Below, one piece after another: positions 33,260 through 41,553 of a stretch of 51,081 bases of DNA. A program made the translations under genes and the position numbers. Source of the stretch: DAOUCP01 sp034432155 (GTDB taxonomy: Bacteria > Chloroflexota > Anaerolineae > Epilineales > Epilineaceae); assembly GCA_034432155.1 (NCBI GenBank), contig DAOUCP010000046.1:1-51081 (forward strand), written 5' to 3'. The notes under the pieces are model-generated. The model did no database searches. It had not been told where the DNA came from and worked only from the letters and a program-made list of their open reading frames with translations. Numbering within the stretch: the first letter of the stretch is position 1; the number at the start of each line of letters is the position of its first letter.

Positions 33260-34225
33260 ATGAATCAGAACCTCCTGGTCGTCGTCGAACACGTCCAAGG
33301 CCAAGTGGCTGAGATCACCTACATCGCAATCGCCGCCGCACGGGCACTGGCGCAAGGCCTGGGCGGACAAGTGACGGCGTTGCTCATGGCGCACGACGGG
33401 CAGTCCCTGGCGAACGACCTGGCCGTCGACCACGTTCTGTACGTCGACAGCCCAACACTGGCGGAGTACGACCCCGATGCGTACTTGGCCACCCTCGACG
33501 CCATCGTGGGTCAGGAGGCCCCCCGCGCCGTGCTCCTGGGCGACACCACGGTGGGTGCCGAGCTGGCCGGTCGCCTCTCAGCACGGCGGAATTGGCCCCT
33601 TATTAGCCGCTGCCTGCAGATTCGCAGCGACGGCGGCGGCTACGTGGCTCAGATCTGTGGTGGCAAGATTCTCGTGGAAGGGGCACTTCCGGAGCCAACC
33701 GCCATCTTGGCGCTCATCCCCGGTGGTTTGAAGGCTGCCGAGGGCCGGTCGACTACCGCCCCTGCCCTAACAAGGACGGCGGCGCCCGATATTCCAGAAA
33801 GCCGAACTCGCCTGCGCCGCTTCTTGGCTCCCGAGGCTGGCGACGTGGACATCAGCAAGGAGTCTGTGTTGGTCGCGGTGGGCCGCGGCATCCAGCAGGA
33901 AGCGAACTTGGAGCTGGCGGAGGAACTGGCCGGTCTGCTGGGGGGCGTTGTCTGCGCCTCGCGGCCAATCGTGGATCAGGGCTGGCTACCGACCAGCCGC
34001 CTGGTCGGCAAGTCCGGCAAGCGCGTCAGTCCGCGGCTGTACCTGTCGCTGGGCATCAGTGGTGCTCCGGAGCACGTGGAAGGCATGATGGACAGCGAGA
34101 CCGTGATCGCCATCAACATCGACCCCGCGGCGCCCATTTTCGGGGTCGCCAAGTGGGGTACGACCGTTGACATGTTCGACCTGCTGCCGGTCCTCATCGA
34201 GCGGCTGAAGGCCGTCGCCGGCTGA
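33260..34225 (+). CDS. etfA: Electron transfer flavoprotein alpha subunit
   Basis: The 321-residue partner of EtfB has an N-terminal nucleotide-binding-like domain (LLVVVEHVQGQVAEITYIAIAAARAL) and the C-terminal FAD domain (LVAVGRGIQQEANLELAEELAGLLGGVVCASRPIVDQGW, SGKRVSPRLYLSLGISGAPEHVEGM, VIAINIDPAAPIFGVAKWGTTVDMFDLLPVLIERL). GAGGAGG precedes ATG 33260. The membrane Fe-S oxidoreductase gene follows after 21 bases, which points to quinone as the final acceptor. Confidence 0.95.
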   Translation: MNQNLLVVVEHVQGQVAEITYIAIAAARALAQGLGGQVTALLMAHDGQSLANDLAVDHVLYVDSPTLAEYDPDAYLATLDAIVGQEAPRAVLLGDTTVGAELAGRLSARRNWPLISRCLQIRSDGGGYVAQICGGKILVEGALPEPTAILALIPGGLKAAEGRSTTAPALTRTAAPDIPESRTRLRRFLAPEAGDVDISKESVLVAVGRGIQQEANLELAEELAGLLGGVVCASRPIVDQGWLPTSRLVGKSGKRVSPRLYLSLGISGAPEHVEGMMDSETVIAINIDPAAPIFGVAKWGTTVDMFDLLPVLIERLKAVAG

Positions 34226-34246
34226 GCCACGCCAGGAGCCTGAACC

Positions 34247-36268
34247 ATGCCCGAACGAATTGACTTCTGGGGCCTCCCCAGCGGCTGGATCTCACCGGCG
34301 GCGATCGCCTACAGCGTGATGGCCCTGGCCAGCGCAGTCCTCGCGTGGCGCCTGCTCCAGCATGCCCGACGCTGGTTCGGCGTCGGCAGGCCGGAACGAC
34401 GGTGGGATCAGCCGTGGACACGATTGGGCCGCGTGATTCGCTATGCCATGGTGCAAACCCGGATTCTCGGCCAGCGCTATCCCGGCGTGATGCACGCCGC
34501 CCTGGCGTGGAGCTTCTTCGTCTTCTTCCTTGGCACGGCCCTGGCTACCTTGCACAGCCATGTCGTCGAGTTCCTGATCGGCTCTCCCTATCTGTGGTAC
34601 AAGCTGGTCCTCGACAGCGCTAGCTTCGTCTTCCTGGTCGGCGCCGTCCTGGCGGGTTACAGACGTTATGTCGAGCGACCAAAGCGTCTGACCCTGGAGC
34701 CGCGCTTCACGCGGTCGCTGTTGCTGCTCGTGGCGGTAGTCGTCGCCGGCCTCCTGGTGGAGTCGCTGCGCCTGGCCATCGCCAGACCCACCTGGGCGTG
34801 GTGGACGCCCTTCGGTTGGCTGGTCGCCCAGCTGTGGCTGGCCACCGGAGCCGCGGAGGCGACGCTCTACCAGCTGCACACCGGCATGTGGGGAGTGCAC
34901 CTGCTTTTGGTCGCGGCGCTTTTCGTCACCCTGCCGGCGAGCACCTTGCTGCATATCTTCACCGGCCCCGTCAACGTGTTCTTCTCCAAGACAGACCGAC
35001 CATTCGGCCGGCTGGCACCGCTGCGCACCGGTGCCGATGGGGAGCCCGAGGTCGTCTCGCGACTGGAGGATCTTAGTTGGAAGCAGCTCTTGGATGCCGA
35101 TGCCTGCACGGAGTGCGGCCGGTGCCAGGATGCCTGTCCCGCCCATGCCGCTGGGATGCCGCTCAGTCCGAAAGAGCTGATCGTCGCCTTGCGTCACGCC
35201 TTGGACGACCGAACCAAGCGACGGCCGGCCGGTGACGGCGGAGGGCCCGGCGACAAAGAGCCAGCTCTGGTGGGCGATCGGATTCGCGACGAGACACTGT
35301 GGGCATGCACGACTTGCGGTGCCTGCGTCCGCGAGTGTCCGGTCCTGATTGAGCACCTGGACACCATCGTCGATATGCGCCGGCACCTGGTAATGGAAGG
35401 CCGCGTGGACAGCCAGCTCCAGGACGCGCTGGCCAACTTGGGGCGCTACGGCAACTCGTTTGGGCAATCGGAGCGGGCCCGTGGCAAGTGGACGCAGGTC
35501 TTGTCTCCGCCGGTCAAGGACATCCGCAAGGAGCCGGCCGAGGTCCTGTGGTTCGTGGGTGACTACGCCTCCTACAGCACCTCGCTCGCCGATGTCACGC
35601 GCAAGACGGCCGAAGTTCTGCGCCGCGCAGGGGTCGACTTCGGCATCCTGTACGACGGGGAACGCAACGCCGGCAACGACGTGCGCCGCATCGGTGAGGA
35701 GGGGCTGTACGAGATGCTCGCCGAGAAGAACGCCACCGTGCTTGGGCGTTGCGACTTCCGGTCCATTGTGACCACCGATCCGCATACCTTCAATGTGCTG
35801 CGCAACGAATACCCCGCCGAGGTGTTGGCTGGCCGGCCGGTCCAGCACATTACCGAGCTCCTGGCGGCCCTCGTGGCGAGTGGCCAGTTGACGCTGAACC
35901 GCAAGCTCGGCTATCGGGTGACGTACCACGATCCTTGCTACCTGGCGCGCTACAACGGCGTGACGCGGGCACCCCGGCAACTCATCGCTGCCACTGGCTG
36001 CCAACTGGTCGAGATGCCGCGCCATGGCGAGCGCACCTTCTGCTGTGGCGCCGGTGGCGGGCGCATCTGGATGACCGAGGGTGCCATCCAGGAGCGGCCG
36101 AGCGAGGCGCGCATCCGGGAAGCTGCAGCCCTGGATGGCGTCCAGTGCTTCGTCGTGGCCTGCCCCAAGGACGTGACGATGTTTGGCGATGCCGTGAAGA
36201 CGCTCGGGTTGGAGGATCGACTGGTCGTCAAGGATGTGATCGAGCTCGTCCATGAGGCCATGGCCTGA
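34247..36268 (+). CDS. Membrane-bound Fe-S oxidoreductase (Etf:quinone type, HdrE-HdrD fusion)
   Basis: This 673-residue protein has about six membrane segments in the first 240 residues, like cytochrome b/NarI-HdrE proteins. A 2[4Fe-4S] domain (CTECGRCQDACPAH and CTTCGACVRECPVL) and a CCG region follow. The last CCG domain is complete (YHDPCYLARYNG, TFCCGAGGGRIW, VVACPKDVTM); the first has lost its Cys (NAGNDVRR, IVTTDPHTFNVLRNEYP). Proteins of this family beside etfBA are known or proposed to move electrons between Etf and menaquinone in syntrophs and sulfate reducers. A perfect GGCCGCC/GGCGGCC hairpin lies at 36272-36288 just after the stop. Confidence 0.9.
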   Translation: MPERIDFWGLPSGWISPAAIAYSVMALASAVLAWRLLQHARRWFGVGRPERRWDQPWTRLGRVIRYAMVQTRILGQRYPGVMHAALAWSFFVFFLGTALATLHSHVVEFLIGSPYLWYKLVLDSASFVFLVGAVLAGYRRYVERPKRLTLEPRFTRSLLLLVAVVVAGLLVESLRLAIARPTWAWWTPFGWLVAQLWLATGAAEATLYQLHTGMWGVHLLLVAALFVTLPASTLLHIFTGPVNVFFSKTDRPFGRLAPLRTGADGEPEVVSRLEDLSWKQLLDADACTECGRCQDACPAHAAGMPLSPKELIVALRHALDDRTKRRPAGDGGGPGDKEPALVGDRIRDETLWACTTCGACVRECPVLIEHLDTIVDMRRHLVMEGRVDSQLQDALANLGRYGNSFGQSERARGKWTQVLSPPVKDIRKEPAEVLWFVGDYASYSTSLADVTRKTAEVLRRAGVDFGILYDGERNAGNDVRRIGEEGLYEMLAEKNATVLGRCDFRSIVTTDPHTFNVLRNEYPAEVLAGRPVQHITELLAALVASGQLTLNRKLGYRVTYHDPCYLARYNGVTRAPRQLIAATGCQLVEMPRHGERTFCCGAGGGRIWMTEGAIQERPSEARIREAAALDGVQCFVVACPKDVTMFGDAVKTLGLEDRLVVKDVIELVHEAMA

Positions 36269-36271
36269 GAT

Positions 36272-36288
36272 GGCCGCCAGCGGCGGCC
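36272..36288 (+). terminator. Perfect short hairpin after the Etf operon
   Basis: GGCCGCC and GGCGGCC pair around the loop AGC, three bases after the TGA at 36268. There is no T-run; it may slow or end transcription before the kinase genes. Confidence 0.4.
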
Positions 36289-36339
36289 TGGCGTGCCGCG
36301 TCCAAGGGCATCAGCCCCGGTACAGCTTTGGGGACTGCC

Positions 36340-38343
36340 ATGACGGTTGCACCGGCGGCCGCTGCTGAGGCGACGGCGGGCATGGTCCCGCGCTGGCGTG
36401 CGGCGTCCCGTCTGTCGCTGGGCGCTCGGTTGACCCTGACCTTCGTCTTGGTCATCCTGCTCATCAGCCTGGTGTTTGTGGTCGTCGGCATGCGTCTGAT
36501 CTCCGACCGCGTGATGGCCGAGGCGCAAGAGCGCGTAACCACCGATCTCAACGCCGCGCACGAGATCTACGCCCTCAGTCTGGATCGACTGGGGCTGATC
36601 CTGCGCTTGAGCGCCGTGCGGCCGTCCTTGAAGCGGGCTGCGGCGGACGGCAATGCGGCCGAGCTGCGGCGCATCCTCAACGAGATTCGCATCACGCAGG
36701 GCCTGGATATCCTCAACGCCACCGACGGCCGCGGTCGGGTGCTGGCGCGGCCGCTGAACCCCCAGTTCGAGGGAGTGGACATCCGCGACGACCCCATGGT
36801 CCGCTGGGTACTCGACCATCATCAGCGCACCGCGGCGACGGCCATCGTGCCCTTTGCCGAGCTGGCTATGGAGTCGGTGGATTTGGTGCGCCGGGCCGAG
36901 TTGCAGGTGGTCGAGACCGCCATGGCACCACTGGGCGCGCCGGAGCGCGTGCAGGACGGCATGATGTTGCGCGTGGCGGAACCGGTGTTCGGCGACGATG
37001 GCTCAGTCATCGCCGTGCTGGTGGGCGGGGTGATGCTCAACCGCAACTACGAGCTGGTGGATCGGATCAAGCGTACGCTCTTCCAGGACGCCACCTACCA
37101 TGGTACGGACATTGGCACCGCCACCATCTTCCAGGACCAGGTCCGCATTGCCACCAACGTCAAGAATCGGGATGGCTCCCGGGCGGTGGGCACGCTGGCC
37201 TCGGCACCCGTCTACGAACGGGTGGTGCGACGAGGCGAGCGTTGGCTGGGCCGGGCGTTCGTCGTCAACAACTGGTACATCACCGCCTACGAGCCCATCC
37301 GCGACTTCCAAGGGCGCCCCATCGGCATGCTCTACGTGGGGATCTTGGAGCAACGCTACGCCGCTGCCCGATGGGCGATGGCTCGGGTCTTTCTGTTGGT
37401 CGCGCTAAGTGGTGCGTTGGCGTCGATGGCCCTGGCCTACGCCATGTCGCGCGGCCTCTCGAGGGCCATCGCCGAGCTCGCGCGCGCCTCCCGCCAGTTG
37501 GCCGCCGGCGATCTGGATGCTCGGGCGCTCGTCCACTCCCGGGACGAGCTGCAGGAACTCGCCGACACCTTGAACACCATGGCCGCCGCCCTCAAGGAAC
37601 GAGATGCCCAGATCCGGGAGATGGCGCGTACTCGGATTCAGCGCTCGGAACGACTGGCCATGGTCGGGCAGCTGGCGGCGGGCGTAGCCCACGAGCTCAA
37701 CAATCCCATGCAAGGCATCGTTGCCTACGCCATGCTGTTGCGCGAGGAGATGGCCGAGACCGACGCCCGTCGGGAGATGGTGGACCAGATTGTCACCCAG
37801 GCCGAGCGTTGCACCAAGATCGTCCGCAGCCTCTTGGACTTCGCCCGGCAGCGACCAAGCGAGAGCCGGCCCACCGACATCAACAAGCTGATCACCGACA
37901 CGCTGGCCTTGGTGGAACGGCAGGCGCTGTTCCACAATGTGCGAGTCGAGCGGCAGCTGGGGCCGGATGTGCCACTCATCACTGTGGATCCGGCCCAGAT
38001 CCAGCAGGTGCTGATGAATCTCGTGATCAATGCCGTGGAAGCGATGGATGGCGAAGGCACCCTGACGGTGGGCACCCGGCTTCGGGCCGGTGGTTCGATG
38101 GTCGAGATCGTGGTGTCGGACACCGGCCACGGCATCAGCCCCGAGAACCTGGACCGCATCTTTGTGCCCTTCTTCACCACCAAGGAGGAAACGCACGGCG
38201 TGGGGCTCGGACTGGCGATCAGCTACCGCATCGTCCGCGACCACGGCGGAGCAATCACGGTGGAGAGCGAGGTCGGCAAGGGTACCACCTTCGCGGTGCG
38301 CTTGCCGGTCGGAGGGGAAGCGGAGGGAAGTGGTGATGACTGA
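36340..38343 (+). CDS. Membrane sensor histidine kinase with Cache-type sensor domain
   Basis: The 667-residue kinase has a membrane segment (LTLTFVLVILLISLVFVVVG, about residues 30-50), an extracytoplasmic Cache-like domain of about 290 residues (GLDILNATDGRGRVLARPL, WYITAYEPIRDFQGRPIGMLYVG), a second membrane segment (ARVFLLVALSGALASMALAY), a HAMP region, HisKA with GVAHELNNPMQGI and a full HATPase (NLVINAVEAMDGEG, DTGHGISPENLDRIF, GVGLGLAISYRI). It would sense a small extracellular ligand. ATG 36340 follows GGGGA; TTG 36328 is possible. It overlaps the next gene by eight bases. Confidence 0.92.
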   Translation: MTVAPAAAAEATAGMVPRWRAASRLSLGARLTLTFVLVILLISLVFVVVGMRLISDRVMAEAQERVTTDLNAAHEIYALSLDRLGLILRLSAVRPSLKRAAADGNAAELRRILNEIRITQGLDILNATDGRGRVLARPLNPQFEGVDIRDDPMVRWVLDHHQRTAATAIVPFAELAMESVDLVRRAELQVVETAMAPLGAPERVQDGMMLRVAEPVFGDDGSVIAVLVGGVMLNRNYELVDRIKRTLFQDATYHGTDIGTATIFQDQVRIATNVKNRDGSRAVGTLASAPVYERVVRRGERWLGRAFVVNNWYITAYEPIRDFQGRPIGMLYVGILEQRYAAARWAMARVFLLVALSGALASMALAYAMSRGLSRAIAELARASRQLAAGDLDARALVHSRDELQELADTLNTMAAALKERDAQIREMARTRIQRSERLAMVGQLAAGVAHELNNPMQGIVAYAMLLREEMAETDARREMVDQIVTQAERCTKIVRSLLDFARQRPSESRPTDINKLITDTLALVERQALFHNVRVERQLGPDVPLITVDPAQIQQVLMNLVINAVEAMDGEGTLTVGTRLRAGGSMVEIVVSDTGHGISPENLDRIFVPFFTTKEETHGVGLGLAISYRIVRDHGGAITVESEVGKGTTFAVRLPVGGEAEGSGDD

Positions 38344-39493
38344 GCCACCGCGCATTCTCATCATCGACGACGAGGAAATCGTCCTCGACTCGTGCCAGCG
38401 CATCCTGCGACGTGGCGGCTACGAGATTCACACCGCGACCGACGGAACAGCCGGTCTCGAGCTGGTCCGCGAGTTCGCACCCGATGTGGTCTTCGTCGAC
38501 CTCAAGATGCCCGGCATCTCGGGCTTCGAGGTGCTGCAGCGGCTGCGCGACGAGGACCCGACGATCGTCACCATCGTCATCACAGGCTACGCCACGGTGA
38601 GCACGGCAGTGGAAGCCATGCAGAAGGGCGCCTATGACTTCATCCCCAAGCCCTTCACGCCCGACCAGTTGCGGCTGATCACGCAGCGCGGGCTGGAACG
38701 GCGCCGCCTCATGCAAGAGGCCATTGCCCTGCGGCGCGAGCGCGAGACCTTGCGGGAGCACTTTGCCGCCATCGTGTCGCACGAGCTCAAGTCACCCCTG
38801 GCTGCGGTGCAGCAGAACCTGTACTTCTTGGCGGAAGACCTGGCGCCCAAACTCACGGAGGAGGAGCGCAGTCGACTTGAGCGCATGAAGGCCAGCCTCG
38901 ACAACCTGCTCAAGCTGATTCACACCTGGCTGCGGGTCATTACCGTCGATATCGCCAACCTCAAGGCTTCTTTTCAGCCGGTCTCCATTGTGCGGGTGGT
39001 CGACACAGCGGTCGAAACGACAGAGCCCCATGCCGTGCGCAAGGACGTGACGATTCGCAAGCTGGTGGCGGCCGATGTCGGCATGGTAGACGGCGACGAG
39101 GGCACGCTGGTCGAGGCTTTGGTCAACCTCCTCGGCAACGCCGTGAAGTACTCACGACCCGGTCGGCCAGTCGAAGTCCGAGCCGCCCGGGAGGCCGATG
39201 TCGTCGTTGTGCAGGTCGCAGACCAGGGCGTCGGGATCGCACCCGAGGATTTGCCGCACATCTTCCGGGATTTCTATACCGGCAAGACCGAGGAGCACGG
39301 CGCGGGGCTAGGCTTGGCCATCACGCAGCGCATCGTCGAGGCGCACGGCGGCAAGATCGAGGTCGAGAGCGAGCTGGGCGTGGGCAGCACCTTCACCATT
39401 CGCTTGCCAGCACTGCCAGCCGATCGAGCCGGGAGCAACGCGCTGGGCGCGGCCCAAGCGGCCGGACCGGATCCCGCACCGGCAAATGCATAG
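38336..39493 (+). CDS. Receiver-histidine kinase hybrid
   Basis: The 385-residue cytoplasmic protein begins with a receiver (ILIIDDEEIVLDSC, phospho-acceptor in VVFVDLKMPGISG, VITGYATVSTAVEAMQKGAYDFIPKPF) followed by a HisKA domain (FAAIVSHELKSPLAAVQQN) and HATPase (EALVNLLGNAVKYS, DQGVGIAPEDLPHIF, GAGLGLAITQRI). The upstream kinase could phosphorylate the receiver, and the hybrid could pass the phosphate on. There is no DNA-binding domain. ATG 38336 overlaps the kinase stop by eight bases. Confidence 0.92.
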   Translation: MTEPPRILIIDDEEIVLDSCQRILRRGGYEIHTATDGTAGLELVREFAPDVVFVDLKMPGISGFEVLQRLRDEDPTIVTIVITGYATVSTAVEAMQKGAYDFIPKPFTPDQLRLITQRGLERRRLMQEAIALRRERETLREHFAAIVSHELKSPLAAVQQNLYFLAEDLAPKLTEEERSRLERMKASLDNLLKLIHTWLRVITVDIANLKASFQPVSIVRVVDTAVETTEPHAVRKDVTIRKLVAADVGMVDGDEGTLVEALVNLLGNAVKYSRPGRPVEVRAAREADVVVVQVADQGVGIAPEDLPHIFRDFYTGKTEEHGAGLGLAITQRIVEAHGGKIEVESELGVGSTFTIRLPALPADRAGSNALGAAQAAGPDPAPANA

Positions 39494-39527
39494 AATGAAG
39501 GGCCCGGCAGCGGGCAGGGCCCATTCT
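39492..39527 (+). terminator. Inverted repeat between hybrid kinase and receiver genes
   Basis: AGAATGAAGGGCCC and GGGCCCATTCT form a hairpin with an 11-base loop and a two-base bulge, overlapping the stop of the hybrid kinase. It lacks a T-run and may be an attenuator or processing site ahead of the receiver-hdr-mvh genes. Confidence 0.45.
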
Positions 39528-39558
39528 CCGTACCAGGTATCGCGAAAGGAAGGAACGA

Positions 39559-39993
39559 ATGGCCGAAACGAAGCGGCAACTGCTGATCGTCGACGATGAT
39601 CCCGAGTTCGTCGCCGGCATCCGCTCGATTCTGGAGCGGGCGGGGTATCTCGTCGACGCAGCGTACAATCCCAAGGAAGGCTACGCGGCGCTCGAGGGCA
39701 AGAAGTACGACCTGCTCCTGCTCGATATCATGATGGGGCGTGGCGCCGAGGGCGTGATGATGGCGCGCAAGATCGGGCGCGATCCTCGACTCCGGGAGCT
39801 GCCGGTGCTCATCATCACGGGCATCCGCGAGCAGTTGGCCTTCCTGTTTCCTGGTCAGCCAGTGCATCCGCATTTCGTGCCGGTGGACGAACTGCTCGAA
39901 AAGCCGGTCGAACCGAGTGTCCTTTTGGACAAGGTGGCTGCCCTGCTGGCGGCCGCAGATGAGCGCAAGAAAGCGACGCAGGAGGCACCGTAG
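39559..39993 (+). CDS. Stand-alone response regulator receiver
   Basis: This 144-residue protein is a receiver domain only. The acidic pocket is D12-D14, the phospho-acceptor D56 lies in LLLLDIMMGRG, and T87 and K115 (LLEKPVEPS) complete the site. An insertion of about 20 residues before the last strand (FLFPGQPVHPHFVPVDE) is unusual. There is no output domain. Its stop is followed at once by the ATG of hdrC with no gap, so it is cotranscribed with the hdr-mvh genes. It could act on the Hdr complex directly; this is inference. Confidence 0.92.
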   Translation: MAETKRQLLIVDDDPEFVAGIRSILERAGYLVDAAYNPKEGYAALEGKKYDLLLLDIMMGRGAEGVMMARKIGRDPRLRELPVLIITGIREQLAFLFPGQPVHPHFVPVDELLEKPVEPSVLLDKVAALLAAADERKKATQEAP

Positions 39994-40557
39994 ATGGCTC
40001 CCCGGCGGGGCTTCGCGCGAGAAGTCAACAACCTGCTGCACTCGGTCCGCGGCAGTTCGATCAACAGCTGCTTGCAATGTGGCACCTGCTCGGTGAGCTG
40101 CCCAGTGGCGCGATACATGGACAAGGGGCCACGCCTGCTGATCGCCATGATCAAGGCTGATCTGCGGGACGAGGTCATGGCGTCCAACACGTTCTGGTAT
40201 TGCGCCTCCTGCTACCAGTGTGTCGTCCGCTGCCCGGCCGGCATCGACATCGCCGACATGATGTACGCCCTGAAGCGCTACTCGGTATGGCGTGGCGAGT
40301 ACAAGCGGGACATGATCGGGCCAAAGTTCGAGCGCAACTTCATGCAGATGATCATGCGCACTGGGAAGTCGTACGAGCCGGCACTGGCGCCGGTGTACAT
40401 GCTGACTCTGGGCCCACGCGGCATCATCCAGGAGGGCGAGATGGGTTCGGCGCTGATCCTCAAGGGCCGGATGCCAATCCGGCCATCTCGGATCAAGCGG
40501 ATCAAGAACCTCCGCCGCATGGTCCAGCGCATCATACCGATGGGAGCGCCCGAATGA
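39994..40557 (+). CDS. hdrC: Heterodisulfide reductase subunit C
   Basis: The 187-residue Fe-S subunit has two [4Fe-4S] motifs, CLQCGTCSVSCPVA and CASCYQCVVRCPAG, in the HdrC arrangement, and a basic helical C-terminus (RPSRIKRIKNLRRMVQRI). It links HdrA to HdrB. Its end overlaps hdrB by four bases (ATGA). Confidence 0.95.
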   Translation: MAPRRGFAREVNNLLHSVRGSSINSCLQCGTCSVSCPVARYMDKGPRLLIAMIKADLRDEVMASNTFWYCASCYQCVVRCPAGIDIADMMYALKRYSVWRGEYKRDMIGPKFERNFMQMIMRTGKSYEPALAPVYMLTLGPRGIIQEGEMGSALILKGRMPIRPSRIKRIKNLRRMVQRIIPMGAPE

Positions 40558-41441
40558 AATCGTATGCCTACTACCCGGGCTGTTCGCTCGAGAAGATGGC
40601 CAAGGCCTACCACCTCTCGAGCCTCGAGACGGCACGTGCGTTGGGCATCGAGCTCGTGGAGCTCGAGGATTGGAACTGCTGTGGCGCCACGGCCTACTTC
40701 CACGTGGACGAGATCCTGGCCTTCACCCTGTGCGCCCGCAACCTCGCCATGGCGGAGAAGGCCGGCTTCGACACCGTGGTGGCTCCCTGCAGTGGCTGCT
40801 TCAAGAACATGTACTACACGGCCGTCAACTTGCGCGAGGATCCGGACCTCGCCGAGCACATCAACTTCGCCCTCGAGGCCGACGATTTGCACTACGAAGG
40901 GCGGGCGACCAGTCGCCACCTGTTGAACGTGCTCCTCGAGGATGTCGGCCTCGACGCCATTCGCGAGCGCGTGAGCCATCCGCTGAGGGGCCTCAAGGTG
41001 GCAGCCTACTATGGCTGTCAGATTGTGCGACCCCGGAAGGCCAACGAGGACGTCGAGCTTCCCATGTACTACGAGGAGCTCATGACGGCCATTGGCGCCG
41101 AGCCCGTGGCCTACGATCTGAAGCTGCGCTGTTGCGGCGGTTCCCTTGTCGCAACGCACCGCAAGGCAGCGCTGGGCATGCTGGGTAACCTATTGCAGAA
41201 TGCCCAGGATCGAGGCGCCCAGGTCATCGCCACCGCTTGTCCCCTTTGCCAGATCAACTTGGAGTGCTACCAGGGACATGTCAATCTCGAACTGGGCACG
41301 AACTACTCCATCCCTGTGGTCTTTTTCACCCAGCTCGTGGGTCTGGCCCTCGGCGTGCCGCCCAAGCGGCTGGGCTTTGGCAAGGAACTGGTCTCGACCA
41401 AGGACATCGTTGCCTATGCGCGCGAGCGGACGCAAGCATGA
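40554..41441 (+). CDS. hdrB: Heterodisulfide reductase subunit B
   Basis: The 295-residue product has two complete CCG domains: YPGCSLEKM, DWNCCGATAYF and APCSGCFKNMY in the first, YYGCQIVRPRKAN, LRCCGGSLVATH and ACPLCQINLECY in the second. These bind the two noncubane [4Fe-4S] clusters that reduce a disulfide in methanogen HdrB. The physiological disulfide or other acceptor in this bacterium is unknown. The intact first CCG here contrasts with the degenerate ones at 31258 and 34247. Confidence 0.95.
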   Translation: MKSYAYYPGCSLEKMAKAYHLSSLETARALGIELVELEDWNCCGATAYFHVDEILAFTLCARNLAMAEKAGFDTVVAPCSGCFKNMYYTAVNLREDPDLAEHINFALEADDLHYEGRATSRHLLNVLLEDVGLDAIRERVSHPLRGLKVAAYYGCQIVRPRKANEDVELPMYYEELMTAIGAEPVAYDLKLRCCGGSLVATHRKAALGMLGNLLQNAQDRGAQVIATACPLCQINLECYQGHVNLELGTNYSIPVVFFTQLVGLALGVPPKRLGFGKELVSTKDIVAYARERTQA

Positions 41442-41553
41442 GGACGCTACCTTGCGCGCCTCGCGCCCGTGTCGAGTGCCGCGCCGACCGATGGCGGCAC
41501 GAGACCGATGAACTCATTGCAGCGTCGCCAGAGAATCGGAAGGAAGGAATCGC

